Source: Planctomycetota bacterium (GTDB lineage Bacteria; Planctomycetota; JAJSAM01; JAJVHW01). Taken from it: a stretch of DNA of 64,000 nucleotides. The position numbers were made by a program, and so were the translations under genes. This document shows, piece after piece, positions 18,064 to 27,939 of the stretch. Each line of letters begins with the position of its first letter. Within the stretch, counting starts at the first letter, position 1. The notes under the pieces were generated by a model. It saw only the letters and a list, made by a program, of their open reading frames with translations, did no database searches and had not been told where the DNA came from. The stretch spans positions 296,126 to 360,125 of the forward strand of contig JAJRPF010000045.1 in NCBI GenBank assembly GCA_024280885.1, given 5' to 3'.

Positions 18064-19998
18064 GTGACCGTGGCAGCAAAGCCGACGCGACGCAGGCGCA
18101 AGCAGCGTCCGATGCAACGCAGCGAAGCGGAGGAGACCTACGGGATCCATCGCTGGGGTGCGGGGTATTTCTCCGTCGGTGACGAGGGACACCTGCGCGT
18201 CCACCCGACGAAGGAACCCGAGGTCTGGATCGACCTCCCGACGGTCCTCGATCGCCTGAAGCAGCGTCGGGTCCGCACACCCTTTGTCCTGCGCTTCCCG
18301 CAGATGATCGCGACGCAGTTGGACGAGCTCCACGGTGCGTTCGCACGCGCCATCGAGGAGTTCGAGTACGCGGGCGCGTACCGCGGCGTATTCCCGGTGA
18401 AGGTCAACCAGATGCAGCCGTTCATCGACGGCCTTGTACAAGCCGGTAAGAAGCACGGCTACAGTCTGGAGGCCGGGACGAAACCGGAGCTGGGGTTGGT
18501 GCTCGCATCGGGCCAGCCGCCCGGCACGCTCGTCATCTGCAACGGCTACAAGGACAATGCGTACATCGACCTGGCTCTAGCCGGCGTGTCGCTTGGTTAT
18601 CGCGTCGTGATCGTCGTCGAGAAGTTCCACGAGCTTGGACTCGTCATGAAGCGCGCGAAGAAGATCGGGGTACGTCCGCTGATTGGGTTGCGCCTGAAGG
18701 TGCATGCGCGCGGCACGGGAAAGTGGGCGCGTTCCGGAGGCGAGGGCTCGAAGTTCGGGCTGACGACCGCCGAGATGCTCGAAGCCGTCCGCGTGATGCG
18801 CGCCGACGACTGGCTCGAGCAACTCACTCTGCTGCACTTCCACATCGGCAGTCAGGTCACCGACATCCGACGCATCAAGAGCGGCGTCAGCGAGGGCGCG
18901 CGTTTCTACGCCTCGCTCCGCAAGCAGGGCGTACCGATCGAGTTCCTCGACGTCGGCGGCGGGCTCGGCGTGGACTACGACGGCAGCCGCACGGCGTCGG
19001 ACAGCAGCGTGAACTACTCGCTGCAGGAATACGCCAACGACGTGGTCTGGTCGGTCATGGAGATCTGCGCCGAGACCGGCGTGCCGATGCCCGATCTCGT
19101 CACCGAGAGCGGTCGCGCGATCTCCGCGTATCACGCCATGACGATCTTCTCTGTGGACGAGGCGCAGACGACGCCCATCGACGTACCGCTCCCCGAATTG
19201 CCAGCCACTCCGGATCGCACCGTGGTCGATCTCCTGGCGACGCACGAAGAGATCTCAGCGAAGAACTTCATGGAGTGCTTCCACGACACGCTCGCGCTCG
19301 TCGAACAGCTACACATGCTCTTCAAGCTGGGACAGCTCTCACTGGAAGAGCGCGCAACGGGCGAAGCCGTCGCGGCCCGCATCTATCAGGACGTTGTCTA
19401 CTTTGCCAAGACGTCGAGCCGACGCGTCCCCGAAGACGTCGAGCAACTCGAGCAGGACATCTCGACCAAGTACGTCTGCAACTTCTCGATCTTCCAATCG
19501 CTGCCGGACTCGTGGGCCATCGGACAGCTCTTCCCGATCTGCCCCATCCACCGCCTGGACGAGTACCCCACCGAGTGGGCGACGATCTGCGACATCACGT
19601 GCGACAGCGATGGCAAGGTGAATAAGTTCGGAGGGGTGCGCGAAGATCACGACGCGATCCGCTTGCACAAGCTGGACGGTCGGCCCTATCACCTCGGCGC
19701 GTTCCTGCTCGGCGCGTATCAGGACGTCATGGGCAGCTTCCACAACCTCCTCGGCGAGACGGACGAAGCCGAGGTCGTCGTCCGCGGTCCCGGCGATGCG
19801 GGCGTGACGCTCGGTCGCTGTCGCGGACAGACGTCGATCGAAGTGCTCGAACAATTCGGCCATCGACGCCGCGAGATGCGTGCCCAGTTCACGCAGCTCC
19901 TCGACAACGCAGAGAAGAACGGCGTCTCCGACACGGAGCGCCGGCGCGCATTACGTGCGTTCCGAGCGGTGATGAACGGAAGGCCCTATCTGACATGA
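18064..19998 (+). CDS. speA: Biosynthetic arginine decarboxylase
   Basis: SpeA is a PLP enzyme that converts arginine to agmatine, the first step of the agmatine route to putrescine. At 644 residues it has the full family length. The PLP lysine is K113 in G-V-F-P-V-K-V-N-Q-M, the alanine-racemase-like barrel follows (H-F-H-I-G-S-Q about residue 260, D-V-G-G-G-L-G-V-D-Y about 298), and the C-terminal beta domain includes C-D-I-T-C-D-S-D-G-K. The N-terminus is a basic R-R-R-R-K extension. The GTG start at 18064 is used here; a second GTG two codons later is possible. The DUF4136 lipoprotein gene overlaps its last four bases. Confidence 0.97.
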   Translation: MTVAAKPTRRRRKQRPMQRSEAEETYGIHRWGAGYFSVGDEGHLRVHPTKEPEVWIDLPTVLDRLKQRRVRTPFVLRFPQMIATQLDELHGAFARAIEEFEYAGAYRGVFPVKVNQMQPFIDGLVQAGKKHGYSLEAGTKPELGLVLASGQPPGTLVICNGYKDNAYIDLALAGVSLGYRVVIVVEKFHELGLVMKRAKKIGVRPLIGLRLKVHARGTGKWARSGGEGSKFGLTTAEMLEAVRVMRADDWLEQLTLLHFHIGSQVTDIRRIKSGVSEGARFYASLRKQGVPIEFLDVGGGLGVDYDGSRTASDSSVNYSLQEYANDVVWSVMEICAETGVPMPDLVTESGRAISAYHAMTIFSVDEAQTTPIDVPLPELPATPDRTVVDLLATHEEISAKNFMECFHDTLALVEQLHMLFKLGQLSLEERATGEAVAARIYQDVVYFAKTSSRRVPEDVEQLEQDISTKYVCNFSIFQSLPDSWAIGQLFPICPIHRLDEYPTEWATICDITCDSDGKVNKFGGVREDHDAIRLHKLDGRPYHLGAFLLGAYQDVMGSFHNLLGETDEAEVVVRGPGDAGVTLGRCRGQTSIEVLEQFGHRRREMRAQFTQLLDNAEKNGVSDTERRRALRAFRAVMNGRPYLT

Positions 19999-20540
19999 GA
20001 TCGTTCGAATTGAGACCACCCAGCATGAGAACTCGCATCGCCCGCGTCGCTCTGCTCAGCATCGTCGCCACGTTCGCTCTCGGATTGACGTCCTGCGCCG
20101 CCCCACCGCTCAAGGTGCAACTTGGCGGAAATCGCGACGTGAACATCACGCAGTGGAAGACGTGGTCGTGGGCGCCCAACGCGCTACCCGCCTCCGAACG
20201 CGCCTCCGGCATCGCACTCATCGACGGACAAATCCGCACCACCACGGCAAGTGTTCTCGCCGAGAAGGGCCTGCGGATGGTGCCCTCACGCCAGGCCGAC
20301 GCATGGCTCGACTACGCCCTCGACGTGCAGCGCATCGGTCGTCCGGATGGCGACGGCGGCTTCGACGTCGCGACCCACGGCACGCTGATGATCAAGATGC
20401 GTGACGCGAAGAGCGATCGCATCGGTTGGCTCGGCACCGCCAGCGGAATCCCGCGCGACATGGAAACGCTGCAAGACCGACAGGCCCTCGCAAAACGCGT
20501 GACCCGGCGGCTACTACGACACTTCCCCGACCGGCGGTAG
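19995..20540 (+). CDS. DUF4136-like lipoprotein
   Basis: This 181-residue protein has an export signal and a lipobox near residue 34 (L-G-L-T-S-C-A). The mature part begins W-K-T-W-S-W-A-P and continues with I-D-G-Q-I-R-T-T-T-A-S-V-L-A-E-K-G-L-R and Y-A-L-D-V-Q-R-I, the pattern of DUF4136 envelope lipoproteins, whose function is unknown. The ATG at 19995 overlaps the speA stop; the ATG at 20025 gives a more typical signal length and may be the true start. The structured repeat locus follows directly. Confidence 0.75.
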   Translation: MRSFELRPPSMRTRIARVALLSIVATFALGLTSCAAPPLKVQLGGNRDVNITQWKTWSWAPNALPASERASGIALIDGQIRTTTASVLAEKGLRMVPSRQADAWLDYALDVQRIGRPDGDGGFDVATHGTLMIKMRDAKSDRIGWLGTASGIPRDMETLQDRQALAKRVTRRLLRHFPDRR

Positions 20541-20554
20541 GCGAGCCCAGAGAC

Positions 20555-20570
20555 GATACGCAGCCAGGAC
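20555..20570 (+). repeat. REP-like core, isolated copy
   Basis: The 16 bases GATACGCAGCCAGGAC differ by one base from the core GATACGGAGCCAGGAC found in the inverted repeats around the kinase gene (35830-35929). It lies just downstream of the DUF4136 stop. No pairing arm is evident next to it, so this may be a solitary or decayed element. Confidence 0.5.
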
Positions 20571-20663
20571 GCCCCGTCGGCCCAGCGTTGAGCAGATAGG
20601 AAATGCGACGAGGGCCCACACACACACGAGGGCGCCACCCACACGAGGGTCCCCGGAACGCAA

Positions 20664-21140
20664 GCGAGTGGCGGGGCTTGTGCGTCAGCACAAGGCATGA
20701 CACTCGCGGTGAGGCGCAGGGAGGGGATTCCGCCTGCGAAACCCGAACTCGCAACGCGCGCACTTCCGCGACGGGGGGCGACCCCGATGCGCGGCAACGG
20801 ACCCCGAGCGCAGCCCTAGTTGAAGCAGCCGGAGCACCGACCAAAGCCGAACATGCGAGCGCGAGCGAGCGTGCCGCCGGAGGCGGCACAAATACAACAC
20901 AGCGAGTGGCGGGGCTTGTGCGTCAGCACAAGGCATGACGCTCGCGGTGAGGCGCAGGGAGGGGATTCCGCCTGCGAAACCCGAACTCGCAACGCGCGCA
21001 CTTCCGCGACGGGGGGCGACCCCGATGCGCGGCAACGGACCCCGAGCGCGGCCCCGGTTGAAGCAGCCGGAGCACCGACCAAAGCCGAACATGCGAGCGC
21101 GAGCGAGCGGGGAGCCGGAGGCGACCCCAACGCAACAGCA
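20664..21140 (+). repeat. Two tandem copies of a structured ~238-bp element
   Basis: Copy 1 (20664-20901) and copy 2 (20902 to about 21140) are direct repeats with a period of 238 bases and only scattered differences. Each begins GCGAGTGGCGGGG and then a hairpin (copy 1: CTTGTGC at 20677-20683 with GCACAAG at 20688-20694). Each ends in a second hairpin: copy 1 GTGCCGCC 20871-20878 with GGCGGCAC 20882-20889, and copy 2 GGGGAGCC 21109-21116 with GGCGACCCC 21120-21128. Related copies lie at 43200-43668. Open frames cross the repeats on both strands but lack starts and ribosome-binding sites. The locus fills the convergent gap between the DUF4136 gene and yacG. Confidence 0.85.
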
Positions 21141-21170
21141 TCGATCCCGTCGATCCGCGCGCCAGCGCGC

Positions 21171-21359
21171 TTAATCGACGGTATCGATGTCCTTCTCGTG
21201 CGCCGCCCGGGACATCTTGTAGTCCTCGTCGAACCACTTGCCGAGGTCGATCATGCGGCAGCGCATGCTGCAGAACGGGAACTCGGGCGGGAGCGGAGTT
21301 GCGTCGCTGACGACAATCGGTTCGCCGCAGCGACGACAGGTGAGGGAGACATCGGCCAT
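21171..21359 (-). CDS. yacG: Zinc-ribbon protein YacG (DNA gyrase inhibitor family)
   Basis: This 62-residue protein has the YacG zinc knuckle: C8-x-x-C11 in L-T-C-R-R-C-G and F-C-S-M-R-C with C30 and C34, followed by the signature [11 protein letters not shown]. In E. coli YacG binds GyrB and inhibits gyrase; other hosts may differ. It is the last gene of the minus-strand chaperone block, 12 bp after the fmdB-type gene. Identification rests on the complete motif set. Confidence 0.92.
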   Translation of the reverse strand: MADVSLTCRRCGEPIVVSDATPLPPEFPFCSMRCRMIDLGKWFDEDYKMSRAAHEKDIDTVD

Positions 21360-21371
21360 GTCGTGCTCCTG

Positions 21372-21731
21372 CTACTTATCCGACTTCGAATTCGAATCGG
21401 ATCCGGACTTCGATGCCTTGTCCGACGTTGAGCCGGACTTCTGGGAATCTGACTTCGCGGAGTCTGACTTCTCGGCAGAGGTATCGGCCTTGTTCGATTC
21501 CGCCTTCGCCGCGTCGCCCTTCTCGGACTCCGATGGCGGCTTGCCCTTGCGCTTGTAGTCGGTCTCGTAGAAACCGGAGCCCTTGAAGATCACGCCGGCG
21601 CCGGAACCGATCAGGCGGCGCAGCTTGCGCTTCTTGCACTTCTGGCAGGTGCGCAGGATGTTCGAGGACATCGATTGGAAGTGCTCGAATGTGTCGCCAC
21701 ACGCTTCGCACACGTAGTCGTAGGTCGGCAT
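21372..21731 (-). CDS. FmdB-type zinc-ribbon protein
   Basis: This 119-residue protein begins M-P-T-Y-D-Y-V-C-E-A-C-G, the FmdB regulatory-type zinc ribbon, with ligands at C8, C11, C29 and C32 and the family G-F-Y-E-T-D-Y after the ribbon. From about residue 68 the tail is low complexity, rich in K, S, D and E, and probably disordered. The family is widespread and its function is not settled, although one member was linked to formamidase regulation. It sits 36 bp after grpE and may be co-transcribed with the chaperone genes. Confidence 0.88.
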   Translation of the reverse strand: MPTYDYVCEACGDTFEHFQSMSSNILRTCQKCKKRKLRRLIGSGAGVIFKGSGFYETDYKRKGKPPSESEKGDAAKAESNKADTSAEKSDSAKSDSQKSGSTSDKASKSGSDSNSKSDK

Positions 21732-21766
21732 CGCTCTCTTCTACTCGCTGCGCGTCTTCGCCGGGC

Positions 21767-22435
21767 CTATTCCGATGCGACGACGGTGCGCGCTGGCCGG
21801 ACAAGGCGACCGCTGATGGTATATCCACGCTCGAAGACGGTGATGACAGTTCCCGCTTCGTGATCGGGAGAACTCTGCCGCATCAGCGCTTCGTGGAACG
21901 TCGGATCGAAGGGCTCCCCCACCGGATCGATGACCTCGATCGAGTAGTTGCCGAGGACTCCGCGCAGGAGCTTCTGCGTGACTTCGAGTCCCTCGCGCAT
22001 CGCGGCACCGGCATCGGCGACCGCATCGGCGCCGGACTCGATGTCGCGGGCCTTGTCAAAGCTGTCGAACACCGGCAGCAGATCCTTGACGAAGCCCTCG
22101 AGCGCGTCGGCGATCCACTGCTGCTTCTCGCGCGCCGTGCGACGCCGGTAGTTGTCGTACTCGGCCTGGATCCGCAGGCGGCTCTCGGCGGCCTGGGCGA
22201 GGAGCTTATCCACTTCGATTTTCGTGTAGAGCCGCTCGGGCTCGTCGCTGTCGGAGGATTCGCCGTCGATCGCGTCCGCAACCTCGGCGTCGGTGACGAC
22301 CTTGGCCTCGACCGCGTCGTCGCTGCCTTCGCCCGCGTCCGTGTGCGCAGGATCTGCGCTGTTGATCGCGTCGTCTGCCGGGCCATCGTCGGCCGCGCTG
22401 TCACTCTGGTCGGTACGGTTGTCGGTGTTGCTCAT
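21767..22435 (-). CDS. grpE: Nucleotide exchange factor GrpE
   Basis: GrpE releases ADP from DnaK. The 222 residues comprise a long acidic disordered N-terminus (about 1-75), the coiled-coil dimerisation region starting [20 protein letters not shown], and the C-terminal beta domain with [16 protein letters not shown] and V-F-E-R-G-Y. Its start overlaps the dnaJ stop by four bases, so the two are translationally coupled. No dnaK gene is present in the window. Confidence 0.96.
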   Translation of the reverse strand: MSNTDNRTDQSDSAADDGPADDAINSADPAHTDAGEGSDDAVEAKVVTDAEVADAIDGESSDSDEPERLYTKIEVDKLLAQAAESRLRIQAEYDNYRRRTAREKQQWIADALEGFVKDLLPVFDSFDKARDIESGADAVADAGAAMREGLEVTQKLLRGVLGNYSIEVIDPVGEPFDPTFHEALMRQSSPDHEAGTVITVFERGYTISGRLVRPARTVVASE

Positions 22436-23583
22436 AGGTCGAATAGATCGCCGAGGTGGTCCAGGAAGCCCTTGCGCTTCGGACCGGGGTTCTTCTCCTC
22501 GATCGCGCGGAACTCCTTCAGGAGTTCCTTCTGACGCGCCGAGAGCTTGCGCGGAACTTCGAGCTCGATCGTCGAAACCAGATCGCCGCGGCGTCCGCCA
22601 TGCATATTCGCGACACCCTTGCCGCGCACGCGAATGCGATCGCCACTCTGGGTTCCGGCCTTGATGCGCACGCTCTCCTTGCCGTCGAGCGTCGGGATAT
22701 CGACATCCGCGCCAAGAGCGGCGTCGGCGAACGACACAGGTACCTCGACGAGCAGGTCGTCCTCGTGGCGCTTGAAGATCTTGTGTGGTGCGATTCGCAC
22801 GACGACGAAGAGGTCGCCGGACGGACCGCCGCGCGTCCCGGACTCGCCTTCGCCGCGCAGGCGCATCTGCGTTCCGTCCTCGATCCCGGCGGGGAACCCA
22901 ACCGTGATCTCACGCTTCTTCAGTTCGCGGCCAGAGCCGGAGCACGAGTTGCAGCGCTTCTCAAGTAACGAGCCCTCGCCGGAGCAACCCGGGCACGTCT
23001 GGTTGACCGCCATGAACCCGAACGCGACCTGGCGAACCTGGCCCGCGCCCCCGCACTGCGGGCAGCGCTTGCGTCCGGTGCCCGGAGCCGCGCCACTGCC
23101 CTTGCAGGGCTCGCAACCCTCGTGACGCCGCAACGTGATCGTCTTGCGTGCGCCCTTCGCCATCTCCTCGAAGTCGAGCGTCACATCCACGCGCAGATGA
23201 CTGCCGCGACGACCACCACCCCCACCTGCGCCGCGCCGCCCGCCGAAGAGTTCGTCGAAGATGCCGCCGCCGCGACCGCCGAAGACCTGTTCGAAGATAT
23301 CCTGCGGGTCCACCCCCGCGCCGCCACCACCGCCGCCGAAGCCACCCATCTGTGGGGCGGAGTGTCCGAAGCGATCGTATTGCGCACGCTTCTCGGCATC
23401 GCTGAGGACCTCGTACGCCTCGGCCGCCTCCTTGAAACTCGCCTCCGCGCTGGTATCGCCCGGATTTCGGTCCGGGTGAAACTTCAACGCGAGCTTGCGG
23501 TACGCCTTCTTGACGTCGTCGCCCGACGCTTCGCGCGCGACACCCAGCACCTCGTAGTAGTCGCGCTTGTCAGACATCGTCAC
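22432..23583 (-). CDS. dnaJ: Chaperone DnaJ
   Basis: DnaJ is the type I J-protein that stimulates DnaK ATP hydrolysis and binds unfolded clients. The 383 residues show the J domain with H-P-D at 36-38, a Gly/Phe-rich linker (about 80-135) and the zinc-finger region with four C-x-x-C-x-G-x-G motifs (C-E-P-C, C-P-Q-C, C-P-G-C, C-N-S-C). The C-terminal substrate-binding domains follow. The ATG at 23583 is used; a second ATG lies two codons in. It belongs to a minus-strand block after groEL. Confidence 0.97.
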   Translation of the reverse strand: MTMSDKRDYYEVLGVAREASGDDVKKAYRKLALKFHPDRNPGDTSAEASFKEAAEAYEVLSDAEKRAQYDRFGHSAPQMGGFGGGGGGAGVDPQDIFEQVFGGRGGGIFDELFGGRRGAGGGGGRRGSHLRVDVTLDFEEMAKGARKTITLRRHEGCEPCKGSGAAPGTGRKRCPQCGGAGQVRQVAFGFMAVNQTCPGCSGEGSLLEKRCNSCSGSGRELKKREITVGFPAGIEDGTQMRLRGEGESGTRGGPSGDLFVVVRIAPHKIFKRHEDDLLVEVPVSFADAALGADVDIPTLDGKESVRIKAGTQSGDRIRVRGKGVANMHGGRRGDLVSTIELEVPRKLSARQKELLKEFRAIEEKNPGPKRKGFLDHLGDLFDL

Positions 23584-23597
23584 CTTCGCTCTGTGCT

Positions 23598-23659
23598 GCG
23601 TTCAGCCGTGCGGCGTTCATCTGGGCTACGTTCACCTTCGGCGGCGTTCATCTCCGGCC
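23598..23659 (+). repeat. Four 15-16-bp GCGTTC-anchored repeats (intergenic)
   Basis: In the 235-bp gap between groEL and dnaJ four consecutive units of 15 or 16 bases each begin CGTTCA (23598, 23613, 23629, 23644). They resemble in period and anchor the repeats at 4008-4067 and 45444-45505. No promoter or hairpin is evident in the unit itself. Confidence 0.6.
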
Positions 23660-23818
23660 GACTTCGATCCGGCCGTCACTTCGCTGCGGGAACTTCCGCT
23701 CCGCTTCCTACTCGTGCGGCCGCACCGAGGCATTGCCCCGGAGCGGCCGCCCCATCCACTCACACTCCGCCGTGTCACGCTCGTTCGTCAGGCGCGCACG
23801 ACGATCCTGCGCAAACCC

Positions 23819-25441
23819 TTACGCAATGGCGCCGACGGCGGCCTTGCTCACGTCGTTGTCCTTGAGATCCGTCACCATCACGCGCGTCGTGAGCATGGTG
23901 CCCGCAACACTGACCGCGTGGGTAAGCGCCGACTTCGTGACCTTGGTCGGGTCCACGATGCCCGCGCGGAACATGTCCACCATGCGGCCCTCGCGCGCGT
24001 CGTAGCCGCGCGCCCAGTTCTCGTCTTCGAGGATGTCTGCGACGACGACAGCGCCATCAACGCCAGCGTTCGCTGCGATGCAGCGCGTCGGCGCCTCGAG
24101 CGCACGCGACAGGATGTTCTGCGCGAAGAGCTCGTCGCCGGGGAGTTGGCGCGCCGTCATGGCGTCGAGCGCCGCACAGGCGCGCAACAACACAGCGCCG
24201 CCACCCGGGACGATGCCCTCATCAACAGCTGCGCGCGTGGCGTGGAGTGCATCCTCGACGCGCGCCTTCTTCTCCTTGCTCTCGATCTCGGTGGACGCAC
24301 CGACCTTGATGATCGCCACGCCGCCGGAGAGCTTCGCGAGCCGCTCCTGGAGCTTCTCGCTATCGTAGTCGGAGCTGCTCGCCTCGATTTGACGCCGGAT
24401 CTGGTTGATGCGATCACGCACAGCGGAGCGCTCGCCAGCGCCCTCGATGATCGTGGTGTCGCCCTTCGTGATCTCGATCTTCTTCGCGCTGCCCAGTTCG
24501 GAGAGCTGCACGTCCTCGAGGTTGCGGCCGAGGTCGGCGGAGAAGAAGAGGCCACCGGTGAGCGTAGCGATATCGCCGAGCATCTGCTTGCGACGATCCC
24601 CGAAGCCCGGAGCCTTGACGGCACAGACGTTCAGGATGCCGCGCAGACGGTTGACGACGAGCGCAGCGAGCGCCTCGTTCTCGATGTCTTCGGCGATGAT
24701 GAGCAGCGGCTTGCTCGCCCGGGCGGCCTGTTCGAGGAGCGGGACCAACTCGCGCAACGTCGAGATCTTCTTCTCGTGCACAAGTACGAGCGCGTCCTCG
24801 ACGACGCAGCGCATCTTCGTGGTATCGGTGACGAAGTACGGGCTGACGTAGCCCTTGTCGAATTGCATGCCGTCCACGAAGTCGAGCTTCGTGTCCATGC
24901 TCTTCGCCTCTTCGACGGTGATGACGCCATCGTTGCCGACCTTCTCCACGGCCTCGGAGATCAGCGCACCGATGGCGGCGTCCTGATTGGCCGAGATCGT
25001 CGCGACCTGCGCCATCTGCGCGGGTGTCGAGACCTCCTTCGACTGCTTCTGCACCTCTTCGAGGAGCACCGCGAGGCATTTGTCGAGACCGCGCTTCAGC
25101 GCCATCGGATCGACACCGGCTGACAGCGCCTTCACGCCCTCGCCGAGGATCGCCTGCGCAAGCACCGTGGCGGTCGTCGTGCCGTCACCTGCGACGTCGC
25201 TCGTCTTGCTGGCAACCTCGTTCACGAGCTTGGCGCCCATGTTCTCGAAGGGATCGGGCAGCTCGATCTCCTTCGAGACCGTGACGCCGTCCTTCGTGAC
25301 GGTCGGACTGCCATACGACTTGTCGAGGATCACCGTGCGCCCGGCCGGGCCGAGCGTCACCTTGACGGTATTCGCGAGGTGATCGACCCCCGCCTGGACT
25401 TTCTGCCAGGCGTCCTGATCGAAGAGAAGTTGCTTCGCCAT
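23819..25441 (-). CDS. groEL: Chaperonin GroEL (copy downstream of groES)
   Basis: This 540-residue 60-kDa chaperonin subunit folds proteins in the GroEL-GroES cage. Signatures include [10 protein letters not shown], the nucleotide-binding [11 protein letters not shown] at about 86-96, and [13 protein letters not shown] near 410. The C-terminus ends K-A-A-V-G-A-I-A and lacks the Gly-Gly-Met tail that lines the cavity in classical GroEL. It begins M-A-K-Q-L-L-F-D, 129 bp after groES. It differs from the second GroEL in this block throughout, including the tail, so the two are diverged paralogues rather than a recent duplication. Confidence 0.95.
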   Translation of the reverse strand: MAKQLLFDQDAWQKVQAGVDHLANTVKVTLGPAGRTVILDKSYGSPTVTKDGVTVSKEIELPDPFENMGAKLVNEVASKTSDVAGDGTTTATVLAQAILGEGVKALSAGVDPMALKRGLDKCLAVLLEEVQKQSKEVSTPAQMAQVATISANQDAAIGALISEAVEKVGNDGVITVEEAKSMDTKLDFVDGMQFDKGYVSPYFVTDTTKMRCVVEDALVLVHEKKISTLRELVPLLEQAARASKPLLIIAEDIENEALAALVVNRLRGILNVCAVKAPGFGDRRKQMLGDIATLTGGLFFSADLGRNLEDVQLSELGSAKKIEITKGDTTIIEGAGERSAVRDRINQIRRQIEASSSDYDSEKLQERLAKLSGGVAIIKVGASTEIESKEKKARVEDALHATRAAVDEGIVPGGGAVLLRACAALDAMTARQLPGDELFAQNILSRALEAPTRCIAANAGVDGAVVVADILEDENWARGYDAREGRMVDMFRAGIVDPTKVTKSALTHAVSVAGTMLTTRVMVTDLKDNDVSKAAVGAIA

Positions 25442-25569
25442 CTGTCGTTACTCCTTGAGCACCTTGAGCACTCCGTCTCGTCGGTAGCCGTGTCGTCGCT
25501 GTCGGTGTCGTGGGTGCGGGGTGGGGGTCGGTACGTGGGGGCGGGCGGTGAGAGGAGACGCTGACGCGC

Positions 25570-25857
25570 CTACACCTCGACGGCGAGGATGTCGCTCTCG
25601 CGCAGGATCTTGAACTCGTTACCGGCGACCTTGACCTCGGTGCCGGAGTACTTGCCGTACAACACGATGGCGCCCACGGAGACGGCCGGCGACATGCGCT
25701 CTCCGTCGTCGCCCATCTTCCCCGGACCGACGGCCACTACTTTGCCCTTGTTGGGCTTTTCCTTGGCGCTATCGGGCAGGATGATTCCGCCCGTCGTCGT
25801 CTCGTCTGCACTCAGGGGCGTCACGATCACCCGGTCGTCCAGTGGCTTGAGCTTCAC
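25570..25857 (-). CDS. groES: Co-chaperonin GroES
   Basis: GroES is the heptameric lid of the chaperonin cage. The start is taken as GTG at 25857-25855, preceded on the minus strand by GGAGAG six bases upstream, giving 95 residues, the normal length. The product begins K-L-K-P-L-D-D-R-V-I-V and contains the mobile-loop stretch E-T-T-T-G-G-I-I-L-P-D-S-A, P-N-K-G-K-V-V-A-V-G-P-G and the closing E-S-D-I-L-A-V-E. An open frame extends further upstream but encodes no GroES sequence. It lies between two groEL genes, and which GroEL it serves cannot be told. Confidence 0.97.
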   Translation of the reverse strand: MKLKPLDDRVIVTPLSADETTTGGIILPDSAKEKPNKGKVVAVGPGKMGDDGERMSPAVSVGAIVLYGKYSGTEVKVAGNEFKILRESDILAVEV

Positions 25858-25976
25858 GTTGATCTCTCCGATTTGCTGCGTTGATGATTTGGTGGTTGAT
25901 GTGGGATCGGAACGGCGGACGGTGGCAGCGCCGGAGCGCGACCCGCCCCACAAGGTGTGGGACTCGAGAACGACGA

Positions 25977-27578
25977 CTAGAAGTCCTCGTCGTCTCCGTC
26001 CTCGTCGTCGGGCGCCTTGGCGATCAGGCACTCGGTCGTGAGCAGAAGCCCCGCCACCGAGACCGCGTTCTCGAGCGCAGTGCGAACGACCTTCGTCGGA
26101 TCGACGATGCCCGCCTCGATCATGTCGACGTACTCGTCGGCATTCGCGTCGTAGCCCATGCTGCCCTTCTCGCGACGCACGTCGCGCACGATGACGGAGC
26201 CGTCAACGCCCGCGTTCTCGGCGATCGTCCGCAACGGCAGGTCGAGCGCCTTCAACAGGATGTCGGCGCCGATCTGACGGTTCTCGGACAGCTTGATCCG
26301 ACCGAGGTTCTGCGACGCACGGATGAGTGCGACGCCGCCTCCGGGGACGATCCCCTCTTCGTTCGCAGCGCGCGTCGCGTGCAGTGCATCCTCGACGCGT
26401 GCCTTCTTCTCCTTCATCTCGGTCTCGGTCGCGGCGCCGACGGTGACCTCGGCCACGCCACCTGCGAGCTTCGCGAGCCGCTCCTGGAGCTTCTCGCGGT
26501 CGTAGTCGGAGCTCGTCGCATCCATCTCGCGACGGATCTGTGCGATGCGCGACTTCACCTCGCCTCGGACTCCGCCACCATCGACCATGACCGTCGAGTC
26601 CGAGTTGACCACGAACTTGCGGCACGACCCGAGATCGGCGAGCTCGAACGTCTCGAGGTCGATGCCGAGGTCCTTCATGACCGGACGCGCACCCGTGAGA
26701 GCCGCGATATCCTGGAGCATGGCCTTGCGGCGATCGCCGTAGCCCGGCGCCTTGACCGCGCAAACACGCAATCCGCCGCGCAGCTTGTTGACGACGAGCG
26801 TCGCGAGCGCTTCGCCCTCGACGTCCTCGGCGATGATCACCAGAGGACGGTTCTCCTGCATGACCTTCTCGAGGACCGGGACGATCTTCGCGACCGAGCT
26901 GATCTTCTCTTCGTGGATCAGGATCAGCGGGTTCTCGAAGACCACTTCCATGCGATCGACATCGGTGACGAAGTGCGGCGAGAGGTAGCCGCGATCGAAT
27001 TGCATGCCCTCGACAACGGTCACTTCCGTGTCGAGGCTCTTGCCCTCTTCGACCGTCACAACGCCGTCCTTGCCGACCTTGTCGAGTGCGTCCGCGATGA
27101 TCTTTCCGATCACGCGGTCGCCGTTCGCCGAGATGGTCGCGACCTGCGCGATCTCCTTCTTCGAGACGACCGGCGTCGAGATCTTGTGCAGACGCTCGAC
27201 GACCTTCTCGCAGGCCTCGAGCATCCCGCGCTGCACGTCGGTGGCGTGATGACCGGCGACGACCTGACGCAGGCCCTCGCGGTAGAGCGCCTCCGCGAGC
27301 ACGGTCGCAGTGGTGGTGCCGTCGCCCGCGACGTCGGACGTGCGGCTGGCGACCTCGCGGAGAAGTCGCGCACCCATATTTTCATAAGGGTTCGCGAACT
27401 CGATTTCCTCGGCCACGGAAACGCCGTCCTTCGTGACGGTCGGCGCGCCCCAGCCCTTGTCGAGCATCGCGTTGCGGCCACGGGGGCCGAGAGTCGCCTT
27501 CACGGCGCGGGCGAGGTTGCTCACTCCGACGCTGATCGCGTCGCGTGCCTCGGCATCGAATGCCATCTGCTTGGCCAT
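25977..27578 (-). CDS. groEL: Chaperonin GroEL (copy upstream of groES)
   Basis: The second 60-kDa chaperonin has 533 residues from the ATG at 27578, which is preceded by AAGGAG eight bases upstream. The open frame runs further upstream but without chaperonin similarity. Motifs are [23 protein letters not shown] and [13 protein letters not shown]. The C-terminus is strongly acidic ([12 protein letters not shown]) in place of the Gly-Gly-Met tail, which would change the charge of the folding chamber. No CIRCE inverted repeat is visible upstream, so heat control must use another mechanism. Confidence 0.95.
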   Translation of the reverse strand: MAKQMAFDAEARDAISVGVSNLARAVKATLGPRGRNAMLDKGWGAPTVTKDGVSVAEEIEFANPYENMGARLLREVASRTSDVAGDGTTTATVLAEALYREGLRQVVAGHHATDVQRGMLEACEKVVERLHKISTPVVSKKEIAQVATISANGDRVIGKIIADALDKVGKDGVVTVEEGKSLDTEVTVVEGMQFDRGYLSPHFVTDVDRMEVVFENPLILIHEEKISSVAKIVPVLEKVMQENRPLVIIAEDVEGEALATLVVNKLRGGLRVCAVKAPGYGDRRKAMLQDIAALTGARPVMKDLGIDLETFELADLGSCRKFVVNSDSTVMVDGGGVRGEVKSRIAQIRREMDATSSDYDREKLQERLAKLAGGVAEVTVGAATETEMKEKKARVEDALHATRAANEEGIVPGGGVALIRASQNLGRIKLSENRQIGADILLKALDLPLRTIAENAGVDGSVIVRDVRREKGSMGYDANADEYVDMIEAGIVDPTKVVRTALENAVSVAGLLLTTECLIAKAPDDEDGDDEDF

Positions 27579-27939
27579 CCAGACGTCTCCTTTTGAACCG
27601 ACTTCTCTGCAAATCTGCAGCGGAGTGCGCGTCCATCGCGTCGGCCGCCCACTTTGACGGACCCATCGACGGGCAGATCGCACAGCACCGCAGCGAGGAC
27701 ATGGACTCCCCGCTGAGGGGGCGCTGACGCAGCCGCCGTGCCGCGCGGGCACGAGCCTGAGCAGGCTCTCCGCCGATGACACGCTGACAGCGGCCAAGAC
27801 GGGCGCACTGGTCGTCTGCCACGTTGTCACGGCAGCGAGGGGTCCGGCCAGAAACGGCGCGGCGCCGGGCAAGGCGGCTCCGAGCGCTCTCGGTCCGGCA
27901 TTGGATCGATCGCGCGCAGGGGCGGGTACCATCGATGGC
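27579..27939. other. Divergent intergenic region, no gene seen
   Basis: These 361 bases separate the minus-strand groEL from the plus-strand NPCBM gene and must hold both promoters. I see the groEL ribosome-binding site next to 27578 and a short interrupted palindrome CTGCA-AATC-TGCAG at 27607-27620, but no recognisable CIRCE element and no clear -35/-10 pair. Open frames across it look like chance. Confidence 0.5.

Noticed and set aside
20685..21130. Long frames on both strands through the 238-bp repeats, encoding similar cysteine- and arginine-rich peptides
   Set aside because: They have no plausible starts and follow from copying of GC-rich repeat DNA. The conserved hairpins point to a structural element, not a gene.
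25858..26031. Upstream extension of groES to 153 residues
   Set aside because: The extra 58 residues are not GroES-like, and the GTG at 25857 has a good ribosome-binding site and gives the standard length.
27607..27620. Interrupted palindrome upstream of groEL as a heat-shock operator
   Set aside because: A five-base stem around AATC does not match CIRCE or HAIR sequences and could occur by chance.
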